From positions 80,964-144,963 of the forward strand of contig JARLGY010000044.1 in assembly GCA_031292525.1 (NCBI GenBank): 64,000 nt of DNA, in the 5' to 3' direction. This DNA is from Flavipsychrobacter sp. GTDB taxonomy: Bacteria > Bacteroidota > Bacteroidia > Chitinophagales > Chitinophagaceae. Shown here piece after piece: positions 45,265-53,203 of the stretch. The notes below the pieces were generated by a model. The model did not search any database. It saw nothing but the letters and a program-made list of their open reading frames with translations, and was not told the DNA's origin. The position numbers and the translations under genes were made by a program. Each line of letters starts with the position of its first letter. Within the stretch, counting starts at the first letter, position 1.

Positions 45265-46203
45265 TTAGTTTTTAATGGGTTGGGTGAATACAAAATCCTC
45301 ATCTTTTTGTGGCCTGTGGCAGTTAACACATTCCGTAGCAAATAAGGCTGTTTTGCCATACGGGATCAATTTGGTGGTTTTAAACCGAGCAAATCCCCAA
45401 CCCATGGTTGATGCATATTTTTGGTCGTCCTTGATCATGTATTCAATTTGTTTGAAGGCCCCGGTCTTTATATTGCCTTCGTTATCCTCCACCTGGTCCC
45501 AGGCAACTTTTGCAAAGATTGTCCCATTTGGCCAGGGATGAATGTTGTTAGCCTTCATCGCGTTAACCGCTATATTGTTCCCAAATATGACGCGCAGTGT
45601 ACCATTATCAAAACGGTTTGTGGTGCTAATAGCTTGCCAGTTTTTATAATCAGGCATGTAGCTGATGCCGTTAAGGGCAATGGGCAGTTTGCCAATAGTA
45701 AACTTTGCGTTTTGCCACTGCTCCAATTGCTGCATCTGTGCATTTATCTTGGCTGTATCTCCCGGCTTGTTCACTGGTGTCATACCGCTGACGTAAGCCT
45801 TCAAAATAACAAGATCATCTTTGGATAGCTTTGCAGACGGGTGAACCATTACGTAATTTTGTACAGGCATTGCACCAGCTATTACTTGGTTAATGGATTC
45901 CCATAGCTTGGCTTTTTGTTCTGCTGGGGCCATATTCTTCCAGTCGGAGAAATTAAGTCCTTCCCGCCCTTCGTTAACATGGGCTGCTACCTGCCAATAT
46001 ACTGGTTGTATTTTATCATACCAACGCAGGTTTGTTTCGTTGGAATGACAATCATAGCAGGCTCGTCGTAGGATGGCTTCTACATTAGATGGTGCCTGAA
46101 TGTCGGCCGTTACTGGTGGATTTTTGATTTTCGGGCGGATAAATTGAAGCCCTGTAAATGCTATTAGCATTAATGCCGCTACGAAGGCGATTTTTCTTCT
46201 CAT
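45265..46203 (-). CDS. Haem-binding domain plus cytochrome P460 domain protein (two CxxCH)
   Basis: A 312-residue exported protein with one N-terminal signal anchor (about 5-22). The first domain holds ACYDCHSNETNLRWYD (CxxCH at 49-53), typical of the haem_bd c-type domain. The second half resembles cytochrome P460 (GTLRVIFGNNIAVNAMK, NGTIFAKVAWDQVED, GWGFARFK) and ends with CVNCH (about 292-296). P460 proteins oxidise small nitrogen compounds such as hydroxylamine, or act in NO or peroxide chemistry; the Bacteroidota fusion is not characterised to my knowledge. A sigma-54-type promoter precedes it. Confidence 0.82.
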   Translation of the reverse strand: MRRKIAFVAALMLIAFTGLQFIRPKIKNPPVTADIQAPSNVEAILRRACYDCHSNETNLRWYDKIQPVYWQVAAHVNEGREGLNFSDWKNMAPAEQKAKLWESINQVIAGAMPVQNYVMVHPSAKLSKDDLVILKAYVSGMTPVNKPGDTAKINAQMQQLEQWQNAKFTIGKLPIALNGISYMPDYKNWQAISTTNRFDNGTLRVIFGNNIAVNAMKANNIHPWPNGTIFAKVAWDQVEDNEGNIKTGAFKQIEYMIKDDQKYASTMGWGFARFKTTKLIPYGKTALFATECVNCHRPQKDEDFVFTQPIKN

Positions 46204-46310
46204 TTATTTGTGTCCTATCGGTTATTTTAAAAGTAGAAGCAAATGCGTTGCTATTTCAACCAATTACAATTTTAGAAACGTTGTGATGTTAACCAATGCA
46301 AGACCATCTT

Positions 46311-46423
46311 GCACAAGGTATGCCAAATGGTAAATGCCTTATAATGCTGGTGTTACGTAATCAGAGAAATAGTTTCAGGAGTTTTATATCGATTTTCGGC
46401 GATGGGGAAAACGAAATATCACT
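46311..46423 (-). promoter_or_regulatory. Sigma-54-type promoter with paired activator sites (P460 operon)
   Basis: Minus-strand TGGCAT-ACCTT-GTGC begins at 46325 with GG and GC at the 12-base offset. Site AAACGAAATATCACT (46409-46423) is a strong match to the shared motif. A weaker site, GAGTTTTATATCGAT (46379-46393), lies 30 bp nearer the promoter and 54 bases from the -24 element. The gene starts about 108 bp downstream of the -12 element. The gap 46204-46459 contains nothing else recognisable. Confidence 0.65.
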
Positions 46424-46459
46424 ACAGGTGCGTGGATAGATAATCTGTTGCGTATCGAA

Positions 46460-47833
46460 TCACTTGAAGTGGATGTTTTTCTCGATGCCTAATTTTTTCA
46501 TTCTGGAACTCAATGTTGATCCATTAATATTTAATATTTCTGCAGCTCCGCCTGCTCCGTATATCTTCCAATTGCAGGCTTGAAGCACTTTTATGATGTG
46601 ATCACGTTCATTCTCATCCATTGTTTTTATTGGTTGAGCCTCCGCCAATGCATGGCGCTTAGCTAAGACAACAGGTATTACATCACTTACAACCTTCCCG
46701 CTTGTAAGTAGTACGGCTCTTTCCACAACGTTCTCCAATTCCCGTATATTACCCGGCCAGTTATAAGTTAGCATGGCTTGCGTGGCAGTCTCTGAAAAAC
46801 TAATAATACTTTTGTTTTCCCTTTGAGCGTAGTGAAACAAGAAATGGTTTGCTATTGGGAGGATGTCTTTTTTCCTGTCTCGTAATGCCGGCAAGTATAT
46901 AGGGAAAACACTAAGCCTGTAGTACAAGTCTATACGGAACCTGCCTAGCGACATTTCTTCGCTCAGATTCCTATTGGTGGCAGCAATAACTCTTACACTT
47001 ATTTTTTTCTTTTTGCCTCCTATCGGCTCAATTTCTTTCTCTTGCAGTACCCTTAGGAACTTAACCTGCAGATCAAGTGGCAATTCTCCTACTTCGTCCA
47101 GGAAAACTGTTCCTCCATCTGCTTGTTCAAATTTACCAATGCGTTTTTCCCGGGCATCAGTAAATGAACCTTTCTCATGGCCAAACAGTTCAGACTCGAT
47201 CAGATTTGCTGGTAGTGCGGCGCAATTAACTACTACCAATGGTTTGTGATGTCTTGAGGATAAACCATGAATAGCTTTGGCGATCAATTCCTTGCCTGTA
47301 CCGCTCTCGCCCTGAATTAGCACGGATGTTTCAGTAGGGGCTACTATTTTTACATGGTCAAGAACCGCTAGGAAATTACTGGTTTCACCTATTATTCCAT
47401 TAAGAACATTATTTTCTAATTTTTTTTTTGCGTTCTGCTCACCTGTATTACTAAGCTCTTGATTTTGGTGCATGGAGTAAGACGCAATGTCTATCATTAC
47501 CAATACTTCTTTTTCTCGAAATGGCTTCACTAAGAAACCATATGGTTTAGTTTCGCTAGCGGCTTTCAAAATGCGCTGGTCTGAATTTGCGGAAAGATAT
47601 ACGAACCCGATATTTTTTTCCCGGAGCAATTTTGCCAGGTCTATTCCTGTCAGTGTACCATCCAGCTGAATATCCAGTAGTACCAGCAATGGATTTTCTT
47701 TTTCAATGACTATCAATGCTTCCGGCACCGAGCGGGCAATTTCGCATACTGTATGGCCGGCTTTCTTTAAGATGAGCCGGAGGTTGTTAGCTTCAATAAA
47801 CTGGTCTTCAACAATTAATATCTTAGCCTTCAT
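46460..47833 (-). CDS. NtrC-type response regulator (REC, AAA+, Fis-type HTH) with altered GAFTGA loop
   Basis: A 457-residue protein. A receiver domain with Asp54 (LLDIQLDG) and Lys103 is followed by a sigma-54 AAA+ domain: Walker A GESGTGKE (175-182), Walker B FLDEVGE (244-250). A Fis-type HTH with [12 protein letters not shown] closes it. The sigma-54-contact loop reads GSFTDA (222-227) instead of GAFTGA; Asp at the fifth position is unusual and may impair activation. No kinase adjoins it. It is divergent from a second AAA+ regulator whose recognition helix ([12 protein letters not shown]) is nearly the same, so both may bind the repeated sites described here. Confidence 0.92.
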   Translation of the reverse strand: MKAKILIVEDQFIEANNLRLILKKAGHTVCEIARSVPEALIVIEKENPLLVLLDIQLDGTLTGIDLAKLLREKNIGFVYLSANSDQRILKAASETKPYGFLVKPFREKEVLVMIDIASYSMHQNQELSNTGEQNAKKKLENNVLNGIIGETSNFLAVLDHVKIVAPTETSVLIQGESGTGKELIAKAIHGLSSRHHKPLVVVNCAALPANLIESELFGHEKGSFTDAREKRIGKFEQADGGTVFLDEVGELPLDLQVKFLRVLQEKEIEPIGGKKKKISVRVIAATNRNLSEEMSLGRFRIDLYYRLSVFPIYLPALRDRKKDILPIANHFLFHYAQRENKSIISFSETATQAMLTYNWPGNIRELENVVERAVLLTSGKVVSDVIPVVLAKRHALAEAQPIKTMDENERDHIIKVLQACNWKIYGAGGAAEILNINGSTLSSRMKKLGIEKNIHFK

Positions 47834-47925
47834 TGCAGCCCAAATTACTCAAAATTTGGGTAGTATAACAATTGTCTTAGGTCGTATATACATGTCCCCA
47901 CTGCTGTTTTACCGCCATCTTCGTC

Positions 47926-47955
47926 ATGATATTTCATGATATCATGAAATATCAT
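47926..47955. repeat. 30-bp perfect palindrome between two divergent sigma-54 activator genes
   Basis: The left arm ATGATATTTCATGAT (47926-47940) is followed without a spacer by its exact complement (47941-47955). Each arm contains the octamer GAAATATC, which is also the core of the activator site at 46409-46423. It is probably an operator for one or both adjacent regulators rather than a terminator, because there is no loop and no T run. Confidence 0.85.
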
Positions 47956-48060
47956 TTGAGTTGGTTAATATTTTCTGTGTAACTGTTTGATTTTTAATCG
48001 TTTATATATCGGCACGGGAATTGGTTTGTCCTATCCATAGCTAATAAAAACAACTGAAAC

Positions 48061-49161
48061 ATGATTGCAGGATCAATAGGAATTCATGAAATTGAACATG
48101 CCAAAAACGATCGTAGATGTTTGTCAAGATCTGGTGTACAACTAAGTGTTTATTCTGAGATAGTGGGGGATAGCTTGCCTATGCAAAAAGCTTTCCGTCT
48201 GGTAACACAGGTGGCACCCTCAGATAGTACAGTTCTGATACTCGGAGAAACGGGAACAGGGAAAGAGCTCGTTGCAAGGGCTATACATAGCAATTCATCT
48301 AGGAGAAACAAACCATTGGTGAAGGTTAACTGTGCGGCTTTACCTGCTAACCTGATCGAATCGGAATTATTTGGGCACGAGCGAGGTAGCTTCACTGGTG
48401 CAACAGAACGGAGGCTTGGCAAATTTGAGTTAGCAGATGGTGGAACTCTTTTTCTTGATGAGATTGGTGAAATGCCACTAGACCTGCAGGTTAAACTGCT
48501 CCGCGTGCTGCAGGAAAGGGAAATTGAGCGCATAGGGGGAAGAACCACAATAAAGGTAGATGTAAGGATCATTGCCGCTACAAACCGGGATCTCAAAAAA
48601 GAAACGGCTGAAGGAAAGTTCAGAAGTGACTTGTATTATCGTCTAAATGTATTCCCCATTACCTTGCCCCCATTAAGGGACCGTAAAGAAGACGTCCCCA
48701 TTCTGGCACTGCATTTTTTAGGTCGGCTAGCAAAGAAAACCGGAAAAAAAATTACCGCAATACATAATAGTGTAATGCAGGAATTAGTTCACTACAGTTG
48801 GCCTGGCAACATACGCGAGCTGGAACATTTGATTGAAAGAAGCATTTTACTAACTACCGGAGAAACGATTGATGAGATCCATTTACCAGATCAATGCACA
48901 AACGTCTTGCCCACTATGTTGCTCGACGAATTTATGGTAAAAACTATCGATGAAAATGAACGGGAGTTTATTTTAAAAACACTCAAATATTGCAACGGAA
49001 GGATAGGCGGTCAAAATGGTGCTGCCCAATTGCTTGGCGTCCCTACAAGCACTCTGAATTCTAAAATGAAGCGACTAGGCATCCGCAAAGATCACCTGTA
49101 TGATTCAGCGTACAAAGCGCAGTTTTTAGGATCCCGAGCGATGGCGCCTAATTCTAATTAA
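48061..49161 (+). CDS. Sigma-54-dependent activator without receiver domain (AAA+, Fis-type HTH)
   Basis: This 366-residue enhancer-binding protein has a short N-terminal segment with no recognisable sensor. The AAA+ domain is intact: Walker A GETGTGKE (62-69), a functional-looking GSFTGA loop (109-114), Walker B FLDEIGE. A Fis-type HTH with [12 protein letters not shown] sits near residue 335. Lacking a regulatory domain, it may be constitutively active or controlled by expression or by partner proteins. It is the best candidate to drive the four sigma-54-type promoters nearby (inference). A weak -24-like element (CGGCAC at 48010) precedes it. Confidence 0.92.
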   Translation: MIAGSIGIHEIEHAKNDRRCLSRSGVQLSVYSEIVGDSLPMQKAFRLVTQVAPSDSTVLILGETGTGKELVARAIHSNSSRRNKPLVKVNCAALPANLIESELFGHERGSFTGATERRLGKFELADGGTLFLDEIGEMPLDLQVKLLRVLQEREIERIGGRTTIKVDVRIIAATNRDLKKETAEGKFRSDLYYRLNVFPITLPPLRDRKEDVPILALHFLGRLAKKTGKKITAIHNSVMQELVHYSWPGNIRELEHLIERSILLTTGETIDEIHLPDQCTNVLPTMLLDEFMVKTIDENEREFILKTLKYCNGRIGGQNGAAQLLGVPTSTLNSKMKRLGIRKDHLYDSAYKAQFLGSRAMAPNSN

Positions 49162-49175
49162 CCTTTTTAGTGGTA

Positions 49176-49287
49176 AGCGTTATTACGAATCTTGATTCTA
49201 AAACAGCGAAATACCGCCAACAAAAAATACGCTAAATAAATGTAAACCGCTGACCGTTAGAGGGTTGTGTTTTGGCACATATTTAGA
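49176..49287 (+). promoter_or_regulatory. Probable sigma-54-type promoter with paired sites (DUF417 operon)
   Basis: On the minus strand, sites ATTCGTAATAACGCT (49190 to 49176) and TGGCGGTATTTCGCT (49219 to 49205) are 29 bp apart. TGGCAC at 49273-49278 begins 54 bases after the nearer site, exactly as at the other promoters. The -12 element is weaker (TAGA instead of TTGC, so GC is GA). The gene starts 48 bp downstream. Individual matches are weaker than elsewhere; the conserved spacing carries the call. Confidence 0.55.
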
Positions 49288-49335
49288 TTATGGCTTTGGA
49301 TAAACAGCCAGTATTTTAAAACTCAAATAACTAGT

Positions 49336-49911
49336 ATGAAGAACTCATTTATCATTTTCATTGCCGGCCTTGAACAAGTAGGAAAAAACGCTGTTCGTTT
49401 TGGAATTGTTATTGTTTTCCTTTGGATCGGGGGGTTGAAATTCTTTACTTATGAGGCCGATGGTATTGTACCATTCGTGGCCAATAGTCCATTCATGTCT
49501 TTCTTCTATCATCACCCCGATGATTACAAATTACACATGAATAAGGAAGGTGAATTGATTCCGTCAAACCACCAATGGAACATAGACAATAATACATATG
49601 GGTTTGCATATGCACTGGGAGCCATGCTTGTAGTATTGGCCATTTTAATAGCTTTGTATAAGGTAGTGCCACTTGCCAGTATGGTAGCCAGCATACTCAT
49701 TTTTATTATGACTTTAGGCACGCTATCCTTTTTAGTAACCACACCAGAAAGTTGGGTGCCGCACTTAACCGATAGTGACTGGGGTTTCCCCTTCTTGTCC
49801 GGTAGAGGCAGACTGGTGATAAAAGACATCGTTATACTGGGTGGTGCAATCATCACTATGAGCGAAACGGCTAACCTTTACCTCACACGCAAAGTGAGGT
49901 CGTTAAAGTGA
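49336..49911 (+). CDS. DUF417 family membrane protein (YkgB/RclC-like)
   Basis: A 191-residue membrane protein with about four helices. FGIVIVFLWIGGLKFFTYEADGI is the conserved first helix of DUF417 (split by residues 40-42 here), then VANSPFMSFFY and a conserved end, GRGRLVIKDIVILGGAIITMSE. The E. coli member RclC belongs to a reactive-chlorine response; its activity is unknown. I chose ATG 49336 (MKNSFIIFIAGLEQVG); a longer frame would start inside the promoter. It heads a five-gene operon. Confidence 0.88.
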   Translation: MKNSFIIFIAGLEQVGKNAVRFGIVIVFLWIGGLKFFTYEADGIVPFVANSPFMSFFYHHPDDYKLHMNKEGELIPSNHQWNIDNNTYGFAYALGAMLVVLAILIALYKVVPLASMVASILIFIMTLGTLSFLVTTPESWVPHLTDSDWGFPFLSGRGRLVIKDIVILGGAIITMSETANLYLTRKVRSLK

Positions 49912-50028
49912 TTATTCTTAGTAGCAAAAGAGCCGGTAGGAATGAATATGGAATGCGCTAGAAGACTGTTTATACAGCAAACGATATGCTTTTTATTTTT
50001 TATTTTCTGTCCATTCAAACAACATAAC

Positions 50029-50415
50029 ATGATAGAGATCGAAGGAATAATAATCCGGACTAGTCCATATGAAGTGAAAGAAACCATCGATCGTTTGGTG
50101 ATTCTTTTGGAAAAGAATGGCGCAACCATCTATAACCGCATAGATCAACAGCACGAAGTTGGTAAAACCGGCAGAGAAATACCACCTATTGAATTTATTC
50201 TGTTCGGAAATCCAGCAAGTGGGGGCTCTATTATGGATTTTAACCCGCTTGCTGCACTTGATCTTCCATTAAAGATATTGGCATGGAAAGATTCAGATCA
50301 GCTTGTGCGCGTAGCATTTAACGACCCTCTTTATATTCAAAAGAGATATTCCCTGCCTGATCAATTGGTTGCACCCTTAAAGCTGTCCTTGTTGATTGAT
50401 AGGGCTCTGGGTTAA
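50029..50415 (+). CDS. DUF302 domain protein
   Basis: A 128-residue protein with the DUF302 pattern: RTSPYEVKETIDRLVILLEK at the start, then GATIYNRIDQQHEVGKTG, and FGNPASGGSIMDFNPLAALDLPLKILAW. The fold is known, but the function is not. I chose ATG 50029 because the longer frame from 49942 adds a hydrophobic lead with no match to the family, although a signal peptide there cannot be excluded. It lies 117 bp after DUF417 and is probably in the same transcript. Confidence 0.85.
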   Translation: MIEIEGIIIRTSPYEVKETIDRLVILLEKNGATIYNRIDQQHEVGKTGREIPPIEFILFGNPASGGSIMDFNPLAALDLPLKILAWKDSDQLVRVAFNDPLYIQKRYSLPDQLVAPLKLSLLIDRALG

Positions 50416-50464
50416 AAAGCAAAAGTTGAGCTATAGTGGAAATTACTAAATATGTCAAGTATAT

Positions 50465-50875
50465 ATGGAAGTCAAACTTATCCTGCCGCCTTTTGATGAA
50501 CATGGCGCGCTGAAAAAAGTACAGATGGCTGAAGATGCCTGGAACAGCCAGGATCCTGAACGGGTTGCGCTGGCATATACTGTTGATACGGAGTGGCGCA
50601 ACAGATCACTCTTTATTAATGGTCGTGATGAGGTTATTAAATTTTTAAAATTGAAGTGGAAGCAAGAACTGCAATATAAGCTCAAGAAAGAATTATGGGC
50701 TTTTAAAGATAACAGAATTGCGGTACGATTTGAATACGAATATCACGATTTGAATAAGCAATGGTTCCGGGCATACGACAATGAAAACTGGGAGTTTGAT
50801 GCAAGTGGGTTGATGAGTAGACGTTTTGCCAGCATTAACGACTTACCCATATCTGCTGGCCAGCGACGTTTGTAA
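50465..50875 (+). CDS. DUF1348 (NTF2-like) family protein
   Basis: This 136-residue single-domain protein has the hallmarks of DUF1348: [18 protein letters not shown] near the start, [15 protein letters not shown], the block [19 protein letters not shown], then [20 protein letters not shown]. It is an NTF2-like cone fold of unknown activity. It begins 49 bp after DUF302 and 27 bp before the hydrolase gene. Confidence 0.9.
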   Translation: MEVKLILPPFDEHGALKKVQMAEDAWNSQDPERVALAYTVDTEWRNRSLFINGRDEVIKFLKLKWKQELQYKLKKELWAFKDNRIAVRFEYEYHDLNKQWFRAYDNENWEFDASGLMSRRFASINDLPISAGQRRL

Positions 50876-50902
50876 TTGATAGATTTTAAATGATAAAACG
50901 AT

Positions 50903-51877
50903 ATGAAAAGAATTAACTGTTACAGTACCTGCCTTTTGGTACTGGTGTTGCTTTGTTTCGAAGGAACTGCACAATCAAAAATTAAAACAAAAAATCTCAT
51001 TGTTATGGAAGCAACAGAAATTCACTATCATACTTTGAAGGTAAATGGTTTAAATATTTTTTACCGTGAAGCAGGTCCCCAAGATGCGCCTGGTATCTTG
51101 CTAATGCATGGGTACCCCACATCATCATTCATGTTCAGGAACCTGATACCCATTTTAAGCAAAAAATATCACGTTATTGCACCCGACATGCCAGGCTTTG
51201 GCTTCTCTGATGCACCTGCCCGTGAAGAGTACGCTTATACTTTTGATAATATTGCTAATACTATGCAGGGCTTTATTGACAGCCTGCATCTGAAACGTTT
51301 TGCGGTTTATATTTTTGATTATGGCGCCCCTGTAGGTTTACGGCTCGCAGTACGTAATCCTGAAAAAATTTCCGCAATTATTTCGCAAAACGGTAATGCA
51401 TACGAACAGGGATTACTTGACTGGAGTCATGGCCTTGTTAAAGCATATTGGGAGCATGATACAAGAGAAAACCGCGATGCAATAAGACCATTCTTTACCC
51501 AGGATGGAACCTATTTTCAATACCATGAAGGGGTGGAAGATAAATCTCTGATCTCGCCCGATGGCATGTTCCAGGATCAGCAATTGATGGATCGTCCGGG
51601 CAATGTGGAAAAACAACTGGATCTTTTGTTAGACTACCGAAATAATATAATCTTATACCCCGTTTTTCAAAAGTATTTCCGCGACTACAAGCCACCGATA
51701 CTCGCCGTGTGGGGGAGCAGAGATCCCTATTTTTCACCTGCCGGTGCAAATGGATTCAAAATAGACGATCCTAATACAACCGTGAAATTTTATAACACCG
51801 GCCACTTTGCGCTGGAAACAAACTGTAATGATATTGGCCGGGATATTTTAGAGTTTATGGGCAGCCTATCTAAGTAG
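50903..51877 (+). CDS. Exported alpha/beta hydrolase (haloalkane dehalogenase / epoxide hydrolase-like)
   Basis: A 324-residue alpha/beta hydrolase with an N-terminal signal peptide (about 1-24). The oxyanion motif LMHGYPTSS is followed by a nucleophile elbow FDYGAPVG in which the nucleophile is Asp139, not Ser, as in haloalkane dehalogenases and epoxide hydrolases. The catalytic His301 lies in NTGHFALE. It probably opens an epoxide or cleaves a carbon-halogen bond; the signal peptide is unusual for this group. It sits inside the DUF417 operon, 16 bp before the channel gene. Confidence 0.85.
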   Translation: MKRINCYSTCLLVLVLLCFEGTAQSKIKTKNLIVMEATEIHYHTLKVNGLNIFYREAGPQDAPGILLMHGYPTSSFMFRNLIPILSKKYHVIAPDMPGFGFSDAPAREEYAYTFDNIANTMQGFIDSLHLKRFAVYIFDYGAPVGLRLAVRNPEKISAIISQNGNAYEQGLLDWSHGLVKAYWEHDTRENRDAIRPFFTQDGTYFQYHEGVEDKSLISPDGMFQDQQLMDRPGNVEKQLDLLLDYRNNIILYPVFQKYFRDYKPPILAVWGSRDPYFSPAGANGFKIDDPNTTVKFYNTGHFALETNCNDIGRDILEFMGSLSK

Positions 51878-51893
51878 ATGATCAACAAAATGT

Positions 51894-52889
51894 ATGGAGA
51901 ACAATATTCAAATTTCGCTTTTAGAGTTCTTGCCAGTTAGCATTTTTGGTGCTGTGATGGGGCTTTGTGGCCTTAGTTTTGCCTGGCGACTTGCTGATAG
52001 CCTATGGCATCTTAATTTAAATATCGGCGAGGTCATTGGGGCAATAGCCATACTGTTATTTATCCTCCTTTCTGTTGTTTTTATCATCAAATTCTGGCGA
52101 GATCCAGTCAATTTGGTTAATGAGTTAAACCATCCCGTTTCTGTTAGTTTCTACGCCACTATTATAATTTCTTTGTTGCTTATCCCGGGGTTATTGCTTC
52201 CCTATTTCCCATTATTAGCTACTATTGTTTGGGTAACGGGGGCCATATTTATGCTTCTTTTTGCATGGTATGTGCTTAGGAAATGGCTCGATCATCAACA
52301 ATTGTCCGAAAACGCCTTGCCCGTTTGGATCATACCTATAGTAGGTACGCTCGATGTTCCTATAGTAGGCAACCACCTTCAACTTTATGGCATACACGAA
52401 ATTTGTATATTCTTTTATGGTGTTGGGTTTGTATTTGCAATAATATTGCTAACTATCATTATTTCCAGGCTAATGTTCCAGCCACCGCTTCCGCAAGCAA
52501 CTCAGCCCACGCTCCTAATTTTAACCGGTCCGTTGGCGTTAGCATTTTCGGGATATGAAAGCTTAACAGGAATGCAAGACACTTTTGCTACAGTAATATT
52601 CAATTTCAATTTGTTCCTGTTTGCACTCCTGGTCAGCAAGATAATTTTGCTACCCAAAGTTTGCCCGTTTTTTGTTTCATGGTGGTCGGTAAGTTTTCCT
52701 ATGGCGGCAGTTACGATTTCTGCATTGCATTACATCGAACATCAATCCGGAATGGTCTATCAAATTATTGCGGGGGTACTACTGTTGACAACGACAGCCG
52801 TTATATCCTTCCTGGGTATTCAAACACTATATCGAATTTTTACCGGAACATTCGTATCAACCCTTAAACTTGTTGCTGTTAATTTATAG
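51894..52889 (+). CDS. SLAC1/TehA (TDT) family anion channel or transporter
   Basis: This 331-residue protein has about ten membrane helices, in the layout of the TehA/SLAC1 family (FLPVSIFGAVMGLCGLSFAW, then NHPVSVSFYATIIISLLLIP and LPVWIIPIVGTLDVPIVG). Members pass small anions such as nitrate, chloride or organic acids, and bacterial tehA is linked to tellurite and oxidant tolerance. It is the last gene of the plus-strand operon starting with DUF417. A long hairpin lies 92 bp downstream, but it belongs to the opposing tRNA. Confidence 0.85.
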   Translation: MENNIQISLLEFLPVSIFGAVMGLCGLSFAWRLADSLWHLNLNIGEVIGAIAILLFILLSVVFIIKFWRDPVNLVNELNHPVSVSFYATIIISLLLIPGLLLPYFPLLATIVWVTGAIFMLLFAWYVLRKWLDHQQLSENALPVWIIPIVGTLDVPIVGNHLQLYGIHEICIFFYGVGFVFAIILLTIIISRLMFQPPLPQATQPTLLILTGPLALAFSGYESLTGMQDTFATVIFNFNLFLFALLVSKIILLPKVCPFFVSWWSVSFPMAAVTISALHYIEHQSGMVYQIIAGVLLLTTTAVISFLGIQTLYRIFTGTFVSTLKLVAVNL

Positions 52890-52981
52890 AATGATTGGTC
52901 TCGCAACCAAACATTTTACGAATGCTTGGTAGATATTGTATAAAGGCGTAATAATTCGGTAGGATAGATATGTATATATGA

Positions 52982-53040
52982 AAACATAAATAGAAAGAGG
53001 CTGTCTCAAAAATCGAGACAGCCTCTTTCTATTTATGTTT
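52982..53040 (-). terminator. 26-bp perfect hairpin directly after the tRNA
   Basis: The arms 52982-53007 and 53015-53040 are exact complements over 26 bp, with a 7-base loop. On the minus strand it starts one base after the 3' end of the tRNA and is followed by TTTT, so it can act as the tRNA terminator. It could also stop the converging operon. The stem contains GAGGCTGTCTC, also seen at the ends of some insertion sequences, so an element remnant is possible. Confidence 0.7.
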
Positions 53041-53041
53041 G

Positions 53042-53115
53042 TGGTCCCACTAGGACTTGAACCTAGGACCACCTGATTATGAGTCAGGTGCTCTAACCAA
53101 CTGAGCTATAGGACC
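53042..53115 (-). tRNA. tRNA with CAU anticodon (tRNA-Met or tRNA-Ile2)
   Basis: A 74-nt cloverleaf on the minus strand. The acceptor arm is GGTCCTA with TGGGACC and discriminator A. The D-arm is AGCTCAGTTGGTTAGAGC, the anticodon arm CCTGA-CTCATAA-TCAGG with CAT at the anticodon, and the T-arm CCTAG-GTTCAAG-TCCTAG-like. CCA is not encoded. The acceptor pairs C4-G69 and C5-G68 are those found in E. coli tRNA-Ile2 modified by TilS, but elongator Met cannot be excluded. It is not an initiator, because G1-C72 pair. Confidence 0.93.
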
Positions 53116-53203
53116 GATTCACTGTTTGACCAGCAAATTTGGGATTGCAAAAATATAGGATTTTCTTAAAAAAAGAACATTTTTTAAAACTTATTTTTAC
53201 AGC

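Noticed and set aside
48010..48024. A fifth sigma-54 promoter before the second activator gene
   Set aside because: CGGCAC-GGGAA-TTGG has the -24 part, but the essential GC of the -12 element is GG, and no properly oriented pair of sites lies at 54 bp. It is mentioned only with the palindrome.
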